Shown here in pieces: positions 16,043 to 24,492 of a stretch of 64,000 nt of DNA (positions are counted from its first letter, which is position 1; each line of letters opens with the position of its first letter). The translations under genes were made by a program, and so were the position numbers. The stretch is taken from positions 1 to 64,000 of the forward strand of contig NZ_FQUT01000003.1 in NCBI RefSeq assembly GCF_900129245.1. Reading direction: 5' to 3'. Origin of the DNA: Chryseobacterium arachidis (lineage in GTDB: Bacteria; Bacteroidota; Bacteroidia; Flavobacteriales; Weeksellaceae). The notes beneath the pieces were generated by a model. It made no database searches, was not told the origin of the DNA, and saw only the letters and a program-made list of their open reading frames with translations.

Positions 16043-16657
16043 CTACCATTGGCTGTTTTCATTAAAAATTTTAAACAAGCCTTCTTTATAAGGTTTCTTT
16101 ATTTCCTTTATTCTGTTTTCCAACACCTGCCAGCTCTCATCCGAATAAGATTTTAAAACAGCATGTAATTCTGCTTTATTATTGTTTACATATTCCACAG
16201 GAACCGGAAAAAAGTTTTTCCAGTGCGGACTGCAGCTTTCTGAGCCTTCGTATAGCGAAACCGTTCCTATTCTTTCATTTAATTTGGCTTTTCCTCTGTA
16301 AGGGATCACTTTTACAACAGGATAACTCCCGGCAAATCCTTTGGTAAGATCGGTAGTTACCGCAACCAGCTTGGGATTTTCTGAAATGATGATACCACCA
16401 TTGGAATCCCCGTGCGCAAACTGTTCCTTTTTTCTTCTCCAGTAAATCATATTGACGAAAAACAAAATGAAAAATGCAACACCTCCAATAATTAATGAAA
16501 TACTTAAAGCAAATACCAATGAAGCCAACAGAGCTATTAACAAAAAAACAGGTTTGTACATATACCTCATCAATACCAAAGGCATTACTTTTACTCTGCC
16601 CGGATTGGAAGCTATCGTATCGCTGTCTAAGGTGAAAATACCTCTGTCGTCTTTCAT
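16043..16657 (-). CDS. unknown two-helix membrane protein (DUF3239-like)
   Basis: A 204-residue protein with two adjacent membrane helices at about 31-70 and a soluble C-terminal domain of about 130 residues containing GGIIISENPKLVAVTTDLTKGFAG and YPVVKVIPYRGKAK. The overall plan recalls DUF3239 proteins, but this is from memory and weak. It is 21 bases downstream of... no: valS ends at 16679 and lies upstream of it on the same strand, with 21 bases between, so it may be the distal gene of the valS unit. Confidence 0.7.
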   Translation of the reverse strand: MKDDRGIFTLDSDTIASNPGRVKVMPLVLMRYMYKPVFLLIALLASLVFALSISLIIGGVAFFILFFVNMIYWRRKKEQFAHGDSNGGIIISENPKLVAVTTDLTKGFAGSYPVVKVIPYRGKAKLNERIGTVSLYEGSESCSPHWKNFFPVPVEYVNNNKAELHAVLKSYSDESWQVLENRIKEIKKPYKEGLFKIFNENSQW

Positions 16658-16678
16658 GGTAAGTTGAATAAAATTAAC

Positions 16679-19294
16679 TTATAAACTTTTCAGCTTCTCT
16701 TCCAAAATCGCAATTTTGTCAAGAGCATCTTTTTGCTTTTTACGCTCAACTTCTACAACTTCCGGCTTTGCGTTGGCAACAAATTTTTCGTTTGATAATT
16801 TCTTATCCACAGAAATCAAGAATCCTTTTAAATATTTTAATTCTTCTTCTGTCTTTGCTTTTTCTTCTCCTAAATCTAAGTTTTCACTTAAAGGAATTGA
16901 AATTTCCGTTGCACCCACGAGGAATGTAAAGCTTGGCTTATCTGTTTTTGTTCCGAAATGAATTTCTGAAACGTTCGCTAATTTTTTAATTACCGATTCG
17001 TTTGCAAATTCTGAAGCATTGGTATAAACTTCAACCACTTCTTTTGGAGAAATACCTTTTGTCTGACGGTAATTTCTTACGCCTGAAATAATTTCAGATG
17101 CCGTTTCGAAGTTTTTGATAATATCTTCGCTGAAAGCTTCTGCTTTCTTCTGTTGCGCGACAATTAATGCATCTTCAATATTTCTTTCCGAAATTGTTTG
17201 CCACAATTCTTCCGTTAAGAAAGGCATGAATGGATGCAATAATTTCATTAATTCCTCAAAAAGAGCAACTGTTTTATTGTAAACTTCCTTAGAAATTCCT
17301 TCACCATAATTCGGTTTAATGGCTTCCAGATACCAAGAACAGAAATCATCCCAGATTAATTTATAGATCAAATGTAAAGCATCCGAGATTCTGAATTTTT
17401 CAAACTGATCATTAATTTCAGCGATAGTTTTGTTTAATTTATTTTCAAACCATTCGATTGCCTGAATTTCTGTTGAGTTCGCTGGCTTATCTTCATGATT
17501 CCACATGTTAATTAAACGGAATGCACTCCAGATTTTAGACATGAAATTTCTTCCCTGCAACATCAAATCTTCATCAAAAAGAAGGTCATTTCCGGCTGCA
17601 GAGCTTAATAAAATTCCTACGCGAACTCCATCAGCACCATATTTATCCATCAGTTCCAACGGATCCGGTGAATTTCCTAAAGATTTTGACATCTTTCTTC
17701 TCTGCTTATCTCTTACAATTCCTGTAAAATAAACATTTTTGAATGGAACTTCTTTTCTGTATTCCAATCCGGCCATAATCATTCTGGCAACCCAGAAGAA
17801 AATAATATCCGGACCTGTTACCAAGTCAGAAGTCGGGTAATAATAATTGATGTCTTTATTTTCAGGATCAAGCAATCCATCAAAAACTGACATTGGCCAC
17901 AACCAAGATGAGAACCATGTGTCAAGAGCGTCTTCATCTTGTTTTAGGTTGTCAGTTGTTAGTTGATCGTTGTTGGTTTTTTGTTTTGCAAGTTCTAATG
18001 CTTCTTCGATCGTCTCTGCAACTACGAAATCATTTTCTCCGTCTCCATAATAGTATGCAGGAATTTGCTGTCCCCACCAAAGCTGACGGGAAATATTCCA
18101 ATCACGGATGTTTTCCATCCAGTGCTTGTAGGTATTTTTAAACTTTTCAGGATAGAATTTTACTTCGTCATCCATTACAACATCCAAAGCCGGTTTTCCC
18201 AATTCAGACATTTTTAAGAACCACTGAACGGAAACTTTAGGTTCGATCACCGCTCCTGTTCTTTCAGAAGTTCCGACTTTATTTACATAATCTTCTGCCT
18301 TTAATAAAAGATCTTTTTCTTCTAATTCTTTCGCGATCTGTTTTCTTACTTCAAATCTGTTTTTCCCGGCATAATGTAAACCGTAATCATTCAGATTTCC
18401 GTCATCGTCCAAAGCATCAATCATCTGAAGATTGTGCTTTTGCCCAATTTCGTAGTCATTGATATCGTGAGCCGGCGTAATTTTCAAAGCACCCGTTCCG
18501 AATTCGATATCAACATATTCATCTTCAATGATCGGAATTACTCTGTCAACGATCGGTACGATTACTTTTTTACCTTTTAAATGAGCATATCGCTCATCAT
18601 TAGGATTAATACAAACCGCAGTATCCCCGAAAATCGTTTCCGGACGTGTTGTAGCTACCGAAAGGAACTCCTCCGAACCTTCGATCTTATATTTAAGGAA
18701 ATAAAGTTTTCCGTTTTGCTCTTTGAAAATTACTTCTTCATCTGAGATATTGGTTTTTGCCTCCGGATCCCAGTTTACCATTCTATAGCCACGATAGATC
18801 AGTCCTTTATTGTATAGATCAACAAAAGATTTGATAACCTGCTGAGAAAGTTTAGGCTCCATGGTAAAACGGGTTCTGTCCCAATCGCAAGAGCAACCTA
18901 GTTTTTTCAACTGCTCAAGGATCGTTCCTCCGTATTTATCGGTCCAGTCCCAAGCGTGTTTTAAAAATTCTTCACGGGTAATATCAGACTTGCTGACTCC
19001 TTCTGATTTCAGTTTAGCAACAACTTTAGCTTCAGTAGCAATCGAAGCGTGATCTGTTCCCGGAACCCAACAAGCATTAAAGCCCTGCATTCTTGCACGG
19101 CGGACCAGAACATCCTGAATGGTATTGTTAAGCATATGCCCCATGTGTAAGATCCCCGTAACGTTTGGCGGAGGAATTACAACAGTATAAGGCGGCTTAT
19201 CATTGGGCTCTGAATGGAAGTATTTGTTTTCCAACCAGTAATTGTACCACTTTTGTTCTGTTTCCTGTGGATTGTACTTTTCTGAAATCTGCAT
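16679..19294 (-). CDS. valS: valine--tRNA ligase
   Basis: Class I aminoacyl-tRNA synthetase that charges tRNA-Val. The 871-residue protein has the HIGH-type motif HMGH at 50-53 (after IPPPNVTGIL), a complete editing domain with TTRPETIFGDTAV near 215, the connective region with WFSSWLWPMS, the KMSKS motif at about 533-537 followed by LGNSPDPL, an anticodon-binding domain and a C-terminal coiled-coil arm rich in K and E. Length and domain order are standard for bacterial ValRS. The start MQISEKYNPQ fits the family. A -7 element lies about 30 bases upstream. No leader peptide or T-box-like structure is seen, unlike at tyrS. Confidence 0.97.
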   Translation of the reverse strand: MQISEKYNPQETEQKWYNYWLENKYFHSEPNDKPPYTVVIPPPNVTGILHMGHMLNNTIQDVLVRRARMQGFNACWVPGTDHASIATEAKVVAKLKSEGVSKSDITREEFLKHAWDWTDKYGGTILEQLKKLGCSCDWDRTRFTMEPKLSQQVIKSFVDLYNKGLIYRGYRMVNWDPEAKTNISDEEVIFKEQNGKLYFLKYKIEGSEEFLSVATTRPETIFGDTAVCINPNDERYAHLKGKKVIVPIVDRVIPIIEDEYVDIEFGTGALKITPAHDINDYEIGQKHNLQMIDALDDDGNLNDYGLHYAGKNRFEVRKQIAKELEEKDLLLKAEDYVNKVGTSERTGAVIEPKVSVQWFLKMSELGKPALDVVMDDEVKFYPEKFKNTYKHWMENIRDWNISRQLWWGQQIPAYYYGDGENDFVVAETIEEALELAKQKTNNDQLTTDNLKQDEDALDTWFSSWLWPMSVFDGLLDPENKDINYYYPTSDLVTGPDIIFFWVARMIMAGLEYRKEVPFKNVYFTGIVRDKQRRKMSKSLGNSPDPLELMDKYGADGVRVGILLSSAAGNDLLFDEDLMLQGRNFMSKIWSAFRLINMWNHEDKPANSTEIQAIEWFENKLNKTIAEINDQFEKFRISDALHLIYKLIWDDFCSWYLEAIKPNYGEGISKEVYNKTVALFEELMKLLHPFMPFLTEELWQTISERNIEDALIVAQQKKAEAFSEDIIKNFETASEIISGVRNYRQTKGISPKEVVEVYTNASEFANESVIKKLANVSEIHFGTKTDKPSFTFLVGATEISIPLSENLDLGEEKAKTEEELKYLKGFLISVDKKLSNEKFVANAKPEVVEVERKKQKDALDKIAILEEKLKSL

Positions 19295-19322
19295 AAATTC
19301 TATTACTTTAATTTACAATTTG

Positions 19323-19330
19323 CAAAAATA
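19323..19330 (-). promoter_or_regulatory. -7 element of valS
   Basis: On the reverse strand TATTTTTG matches TAnnTTTG and lies 28 bases before the valS ATG. Confidence 0.5.
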
Positions 19331-19422
19331 GTCTAAAGAAAAAAAATTTTAAGTATGAATTAAAATAATTTTTAACTTTGTTTCTCAAAATTTATCTAAC
19401 AACATATTTAATATTCAAGAAT

Positions 19423-19908
19423 ATGAAAAAATTAATCGCAGGAATTGCTTTATTCGGAACATTCGCGTTGGCATCTGCACAAACTATTACTTTTGATAAA
19501 ACGACTTTCGACTACGGAACTGTAAAGCCTAGCTCAGATGGTATAAGATTTTTCACAGTAACAAATACAGGTGACAAGCCTTTGATCCTTTCAAATGTAA
19601 AAGCGTCTTGTGGATGTACGACTCCTGAATTCAGCCAGGATCCTATCATGCCTGGAAAATCTGCTAAAATCAAGGTTGGATACAATACTGCGATCAATGG
19701 TGGATTCAACAAAATGATTGAAGTATTTTCTAACGATCCAGTAAACAGCAGAAGCGTAATCTACATTAAAGGAAACGTAGATGCAAACGCTCCGGAACCG
19801 AAGCCATTGACTCCTGAGGAACTAAAAGCTAAAGCTAAGGAAGAGAAAGCTGCTGCAAAGGCTGCTGCTAAAGAAGCAAAAAAAGCCGCTAAAACTGCTG
19901 CAAAATAA
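19423..19908 (+). CDS. DUF1573 secreted protein with Ala/Lys tail
   Basis: A 161-residue exported protein. The ATG at 19423 begins a clean signal peptide (MKKLIAGIALFGTFALASAQ). Residues 22-125 are a DUF1573 domain, an Ig-like ASPM/SPD-2/Hydin-type fold, with FDYGTVKP, FTVTNTGDKPLIL, the paired-cysteine motif KASCGCTTPEF and IKVGYNT. The C-terminal 35 residues are a low-complexity Ala/Lys/Glu stretch that may bind the cell wall or nucleic acid, or be a spacer. These proteins are abundant in Bacteroidota; the function is unknown. A TAACTTTG -7 box sits at 19373-19380 and a terminator follows. Confidence 0.9.
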   Translation: MKKLIAGIALFGTFALASAQTITFDKTTFDYGTVKPSSDGIRFFTVTNTGDKPLILSNVKASCGCTTPEFSQDPIMPGKSAKIKVGYNTAINGGFNKMIEVFSNDPVNSRSVIYIKGNVDANAPEPKPLTPEELKAKAKEEKAAAKAAAKEAKKAAKTAAK

Positions 19909-19928
19909 AATCTCTACTCAAAATAAAG

Positions 19929-19957
19929 AAACCGTCTCCATCGAGGCGGTTTTTTTA
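19929..19957 (+). terminator. intrinsic terminator after the DUF1573 gene
   Basis: AACCGTCTC and GAGGCGGTT pair with one G-U around CATC and are followed by TTTTTTT. Confidence 0.85.
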
Positions 19958-20067
19958 TTACATTTATGTTAGGTTTGGTTGATGGTTTTTGGTTGATAGA
20001 TTACTACTAAACGTTGAAAATAATATTTAAATGTTAATTTTTTAAACTTCAAATAAAAAAATAAAAT

Positions 20068-20937
20068 ATGGACACCAATTTCTCGGATGACTTTTTAATA
20101 CAAGGAAAATTTTCAATAAAAAAAACTTCAACGGAATACAAAGGAAAGCTTACCAAAGAAGAGGGTACACAATTATTAATTCAGGAAAAAGAAAAACTTC
20201 GTGAGCTTCAGGAAAGATTATATTCGGATGGTAGCCAATCTCTTTTAGTTGTGCTTCAGGCAATGGACGCTGCAGGAAAAGACAGCATGATCGAACATGT
20301 TTTCGGAGGTGTAAATCCGCAAGGCTGTAATGTAACAAGTTTTAAAACTCCGAGTTCTAAAGAGTATACTCATGATTTTTTATGGAGACATTATCTTGCC
20401 CTACCACAAAAGGGTATGATCGGAATTTTTAACCGTTCGCATTATGAAAGTGTACTGGTTTGTAAAGTGCATCCTGAATATAATCTAAGCGAAAAAACAT
20501 GGAAGTCTGTAAGAGATTTTGATGATAAATTCTGGGAAAACCGCTATGAAAGCATAAGAAACTTCGAAAAACATTTAGCTCAAAACGGAACTACTATTGT
20601 AAAAATATTTCTGAATGTCTCCAAAGACGAGCAGAAGAAAAGGCTTCTCGACAGAATTAACGAACAGGAAAAAAACTGGAAATTTTCCGCGGCAGATCTT
20701 CCTGAAAGGGCATTATTCGATAAATATATGGAATGCTACGAAACAGCCATTAATGAAACCTCGAAAGATTATGCACCCTGGTATGTACTTCCGGCAGATA
20801 ACAAGTGGTTTGCAAGAGTGGCAGCCATCCAAATCATTATTGATACATTAGAAAAAATGGATTTAAAATATCCGCAACTCTCAAAAGAAGACAAATTGGG
20901 TTTAGAAGAGGCAAAAAAACAACTGGAAAACGAATAA
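20068..20937 (+). CDS. PPK2-family polyphosphate kinase
   Basis: Transfers phosphate between inorganic polyphosphate and nucleotides. The 289-residue protein is a single PPK2 domain: a Walker A-like loop in LQAMDAAGKDSMIEHVFGGV at about 68-87, then NPQGCNVTSFKTP, a lid region WRHYLALPQKGMIGIFNRSHYESVLV, the KIFLNVSKDEQKKRLLDRI strand-helix and the C-terminal APWYVLPADNKWFARV. The single-domain length and the NPQGCNVTSFK wording fit the class III-like, short PPK2 enzymes. Whether it prefers AMP, ADP or GDP cannot be read from sequence. It stands alone between the DUF1573 gene and RNase P RNA. Confidence 0.92.
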   Translation: MDTNFSDDFLIQGKFSIKKTSTEYKGKLTKEEGTQLLIQEKEKLRELQERLYSDGSQSLLVVLQAMDAAGKDSMIEHVFGGVNPQGCNVTSFKTPSSKEYTHDFLWRHYLALPQKGMIGIFNRSHYESVLVCKVHPEYNLSEKTWKSVRDFDDKFWENRYESIRNFEKHLAQNGTTIVKIFLNVSKDEQKKRLLDRINEQEKNWKFSAADLPERALFDKYMECYETAINETSKDYAPWYVLPADNKWFARVAAIQIIIDTLEKMDLKYPQLSKEDKLGLEEAKKQLENE

Positions 20938-20943
20938 AAGAGC

Positions 20944-21012
20944 AAAAATGCCACGAGTGCACGCATTAATTAAAAATAATCTCAAAAATATTCGTGTATT
21001 CGTGGCATTTTT
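20944..21012. repeat. long palindrome between ppk2 and rnpB
   Basis: AAAAATGCCACGA at 20944-20956 is perfectly complementary to TCGTGGCATTTTT at 21000-21012, and inner parts (GTGCACG against CGTG) extend the stem. It can act as a terminator in both directions between the convergent ppk2 and rnpB. The wording CCACGA...TCGTGG resembles a palindrome repeated in flavobacterial spacers (recalled). Confidence 0.6.
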
Positions 21013-21018
21013 AATAAA

Positions 21019-21347
21019 ATCACGAGAAAATCTATAAGCCGGATTCTGTTCTTCCGAAGAAGCGCCTGTTATTTATCTACGTCGTACATTACTGCAAAAC
21101 TTGAGCTGATTACCCCTCGGCTTTCAGAGCGAGCAACTCCTATTTTCATTGCTGAAAAGAACCGATATACTTATCATTGCACCACAAAGAGTTTACCTGG
21201 TTTCACTACAGCCGAACTGTACATACTTTCTGTTGCACTTGTCCTACCCTCGCGGGTGACGGATGTTATCCGCTTTGATGCTCTATGGTGTCCGGACTTT
21301 CCTACCCTTACCGAAGTAAGAATCAACAAGCCGAAATTCTCGTGGCT
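21019..21347 (-). ncRNA. rnpB: RNase P RNA (class A)
   Basis: RNA component of RNase P, which matures tRNA 5' ends. Read on the reverse strand, the conserved 5' core GGAAAGTCCGGACACCATAG lies about 50 bases into the molecule, GGGTAGGACAAGTG and ACAGAAAGTATGTAC (CR I-III region) follow, and the 3' end has GAATCCGGCTTATAGATT, the universal P4/P1-proximal core. The ends are set by the P1 helix: CACGAGAA at the 5' side pairs with TTCTCGTG at the 3' side (plus-strand 21337-21344 and 21021-21028). A length of about 330 nt is normal for a Bacteroidota type A RNA. Exact ends are approximate. Confidence 0.93.
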
Positions 21348-21514
21348 ACAAAGATAGATAATTTGAAAATTTGACAATGTTTTAATTTGAAAATTTTCAA
21401 TTCGCAAGAAGATTTGTTATACAAACTTTACCTTATTCGTTCATTTTCAAATTACTTAATTTTCAAATTCTCAAATTATATCATATCTTCGTACGACAAA
21501 ATTACACCTCTACA

Positions 21515-22006
21515 TTGGCTTCAAAGGAAAAAGAATTTGCGCAGCTTATAAAGGATAATCAGGGTTTGATTATCAAAGTTTCGCGTTTGTATACCAATTC
21601 TTTGGAGGATGAGGAAGATCTTTTTCAGGAAATTGTTTTACAGTTGTGGAGAAGTTATGACTCATTTAAAGGAAATTCTAAAATTTCTACGTGGATGTAC
21701 CGTGTTGCCCTAAATACAGCCATTACCCTTTTCCGAAAAAAAAGCAAGAGCCTGCCGACCAATGAATTAGACATCAATCATGCAGATTTTATCGAAGATG
21801 ATGATGAAAAACAGCAGCAGGTATCACTTTTGTATACGGTAATAAAGACGCTTCCTAATGTGGAACGGGCGATCGTAATGATGTATCTGGATGATTTGCC
21901 TTACAAGGATATTGCAGAAAACCTCGGGATCACCGAAGTAAATGCGCGTGTGAAAATGAACAGATTAAAGAAAACCCTTAAAGAACAGATGGAAAAATAT
22001 GCCTGA
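21515..22006 (+). CDS. ECF-type RNA polymerase sigma factor
   Basis: A 163-residue sigma-70 family factor with only regions 2 and 4. Region 2 is seen in DEEDLFQEIVLQLWRSYDSF and STWMYRVALNTAI (about 29-73); region 4 in LPNVERAIVMMYLDDLPYKD followed by IAENLGITEVNARVKMNRLKKTL (about 113-156). No ATG is available: the frame upstream lacks one, so the TTG at 21515 is the probable start. It overlaps the next gene, a membrane protein, by 8 bases, an arrangement usual for a sigma factor and a membrane-bound partner or anti-sigma. A box TATCTTCG at 21484-21491 may be its -7 element. Confidence 0.9.
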   Translation: MASKEKEFAQLIKDNQGLIIKVSRLYTNSLEDEEDLFQEIVLQLWRSYDSFKGNSKISTWMYRVALNTAITLFRKKSKSLPTNELDINHADFIEDDDEKQQQVSLLYTVIKTLPNVERAIVMMYLDDLPYKDIAENLGITEVNARVKMNRLKKTLKEQMEKYA

Positions 22007-22673
22007 ATTTGACTTAGACAGCTTTAAGAAAACGTGGCAGGAACAGCCTGTTCAGCAAAAATACGACAACAATGAGATTCTTCAGATGTTGAACAGAAAA
22101 TCGCGCAATTATGTAAAGTATATTTTCTGGATCAGTGTTTTTGAATTTATTCTTTTTTCTGTAATGGGCTTATTCTACTTTTTTAAAGGAGAAGAAACGA
22201 ATGGCTTTTTAAATGTTTTGGAAAAACTAGGAGCCGAGAAAACACCCGAAATCGAAAATACCTTCGATAATATTTACATGATATTAAAAATCTTAAGTCT
22301 TATCATTACAGCATATTTTGTTTATAAATTCTATCAGAATTACCGTAAAATAAGGATTGAAGAAAATCTTAAAGGTTTAATTACAAGAATTATCCAATTC
22401 AAAAGAACGGTTAATGCATTTATTTTAATCAGTATTCTGCTTTTAGTGGCCTTTACCTCTATTTTTACCGTTTTTATCATCTACTCATTAAATTCTCAAA
22501 ATATTGAGCCGAAAAACTCTGATCTCACCATATTTATTATCGGAGTTATCCTTACTACAGGGCTTTCAATTTTATTGATATGGCTGTATTACAGATTGGT
22601 TTACGGGATTATTATGAAAAAGCTTGATAAAAATTTAATCCAGTTAAAAGAAATCGATTCTCAGGAAATTTAA
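21999..22673 (+). CDS. membrane protein coupled to the sigma factor
   Basis: A 224-residue protein with a soluble N-terminus of about 40 residues (starting MPEFDLDSFKKTWQEQPVQQ) and four membrane helices (about 43-63, 96-114, 137-164 and 176-202). The N-terminal segment with FKKTWQ is common in flavobacterial proteins encoded just after an ECF sigma gene. An anti-sigma role is inferred from the 8-base overlap with the sigma gene; no zinc-binding anti-sigma motif (HxxxCxxC) is present. Databases sometimes label such proteins beta-carotene monooxygenase without evidence. Confidence 0.8.
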   Translation: MPEFDLDSFKKTWQEQPVQQKYDNNEILQMLNRKSRNYVKYIFWISVFEFILFSVMGLFYFFKGEETNGFLNVLEKLGAEKTPEIENTFDNIYMILKILSLIITAYFVYKFYQNYRKIRIEENLKGLITRIIQFKRTVNAFILISILLLVAFTSIFTVFIIYSLNSQNIEPKNSDLTIFIIGVILTTGLSILLIWLYYRLVYGIIMKKLDKNLIQLKEIDSQEI

Positions 22674-22732
22674 TCCAGAAAGCAGGAATTTAAGATATTA
22701 TTGTTAATTTTATTAACCAAATCTTTTATTCT

Positions 22733-24355
22733 ATGCCAATATCCTATGTTCATGGGGCTTCCGACATTCCATTATTAGGTGAAACCATCGGAAACAACCT
22801 TAAACACACCGTTGAAAAATTCCCCAATCACGAAGCATTAATCTGTGTACATCAAAATTACCGCGCCACTTATCAGGAATTTTATAATCAGACAACAGCG
22901 GTTGCAAAAGCATTAATTTTCCTCGGTGCAAAATCTGGCGACCGTATTGGGGTCTGGTCTACGAACCGTTACGAATGGGTTTTATTGCAATATGCGACTG
23001 CCAGAATCGGAGTTATTTTAGTCAATATCAATCCCGCATACAGAACAAGCGAGCTGATTTTCGTGATCAATCAGTCTGAAATGTCCCATATTTTTTCATC
23101 TCTTGCTTTTAAATCAAGTGATTATAAAAAAATGATTGCGGATGCAAGAGAGTTTTGCAGCACTTTAAAATCAGAAATTTTCTTTGATGACAATTGGGAA
23201 GAATTCTTAAATAAAGGACAGGAAATTTCCGACGATACTTTACATAGTTTTGAAGAACACGTTCAGTTTGATGATCCTGTGAATATCCAATATACTTCCG
23301 GAACAACAGGCTTTCCAAAAGGTGTGACGCTTTCCCATCATAATATTTTAAATAATGGCTATTTTATTGGGGTAAGATTAAAATACACCGAAAAAGACAG
23401 AGTTTGTATTCCCGTTCCTTTTTACCACTGTTTCGGAATGGTGATCGGAAATATTTGCTGTACAACTCACGGAGCCTGTATGGTGATTCCTAACGACAGT
23501 TTTGATCCTGAAATTACGTTAAAGGTCGTTTCTGATGAAAAATGTACCTCATTATACGGAGTTCCTACCATGTTTATTGCCGAATTAGCCGTAAAAAATT
23601 TCGACACTTTTGATTTTTCGAGTTTAAGAACGGGTGTGATGGCAGGTTCTGTCTGTCCTCCGGAAATCATGAAAAAGGTGGAAAATCTGATGAACATTAA
23701 AGAAATGAGTATCTGTTACGGGATGACAGAAACTTCTCCTGTTTCTACCCAAACATTGATTGGAACACCATTTGAAAAGCAAGTCAATACGGTCGGAACC
23801 GTTCAGAATCATTTAGAAATAAAAATCGTTGACGAAAGCGGAAAAATTGTTGAACGTGGTGAACATGGAGAATTGTGTACCCGAGGATATTCTGTCATGC
23901 TGAAGTACTGGAACGATCCTGAAAATACGAAAAAAGTTCTGGACGACGCACGCTGGATGCATACAGGAGATATGGCTGTGATGGACGAAGAAGGCTATAT
24001 CACGATTTCCGGAAGAATAAAAGATCTGATCATCCGAGGCGGAGAAAATATTTCGCCGAAGGAAATTGAGGATTTTCTATATACCTATCCTAATATTTTA
24101 GATGTACAGATCATCGGAGTTCCGAGTGAAAAATTCGGAGAAGAAGTAATGGCCTGGGTGAAAGTGAGAAAAGGCTTTAATGTAACCCAAGAAGAACTTT
24201 TAGACTATTGTAAAGGAAGAATTGCCCACTACAAAATTCCGAAATACTGGAAATTTGTGGATGAATTCCCAATGACAATCTCAGGAAAAGTAAGAAAGGT
24301 AGAAATGCGTGAGGTTTCCATGAAAGAGCTTGGCTTGGAGAAAATTGGTCATTGA
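22733..24355 (+). CDS. AMP-binding acyl-CoA synthetase
   Basis: Activates a carboxylic acid, probably a medium- or long-chain fatty acid, to its CoA thioester through an acyl-AMP. The 540-residue protein shows the ANL-family motifs in order: the P-loop YTSGTTGFPKG at about 187-197, FYHCFGMV, YGMTETSPV (A5) at about 327, WMHTGDMAVMDEEGYITISG with GRIKDLIIRGGENI (A7-A8) at about 410-440, and the C-terminal catalytic Lys in ISGKVRK at about 520. The closest description is the FadD/AcsF-like branch ('AMP-binding protein' in flavobacteria). It follows the sigma and membrane genes after 59 bases but need not be in their operon. Confidence 0.92.
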   Translation: MPISYVHGASDIPLLGETIGNNLKHTVEKFPNHEALICVHQNYRATYQEFYNQTTAVAKALIFLGAKSGDRIGVWSTNRYEWVLLQYATARIGVILVNINPAYRTSELIFVINQSEMSHIFSSLAFKSSDYKKMIADAREFCSTLKSEIFFDDNWEEFLNKGQEISDDTLHSFEEHVQFDDPVNIQYTSGTTGFPKGVTLSHHNILNNGYFIGVRLKYTEKDRVCIPVPFYHCFGMVIGNICCTTHGACMVIPNDSFDPEITLKVVSDEKCTSLYGVPTMFIAELAVKNFDTFDFSSLRTGVMAGSVCPPEIMKKVENLMNIKEMSICYGMTETSPVSTQTLIGTPFEKQVNTVGTVQNHLEIKIVDESGKIVERGEHGELCTRGYSVMLKYWNDPENTKKVLDDARWMHTGDMAVMDEEGYITISGRIKDLIIRGGENISPKEIEDFLYTYPNILDVQIIGVPSEKFGEEVMAWVKVRKGFNVTQEELLDYCKGRIAHYKIPKYWKFVDEFPMTISGKVRKVEMREVSMKELGLEKIGH

Positions 24356-24454
24356 TTTATTACTATTCATTTTATCAATAAGAACAGGTTTAGACCATTT
24401 AATAGAAAATTTGATTCAATTTTGGTTTTAACCAAAACTTAAAATTCAATACAT

Positions 24455-24487
24455 AAAAAAGCATTTCAAAATTGAAATGCTTTTTTA
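24455..24487. terminator. bidirectional terminator
   Basis: AAAAAAGCATTTCAA and TTGAAATGCTTTTTT form a perfect stem between the convergent acyl-CoA synthetase and rpoN genes, with T-runs on both strands. Confidence 0.9.
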
Positions 24488-24492
24488 ATATT

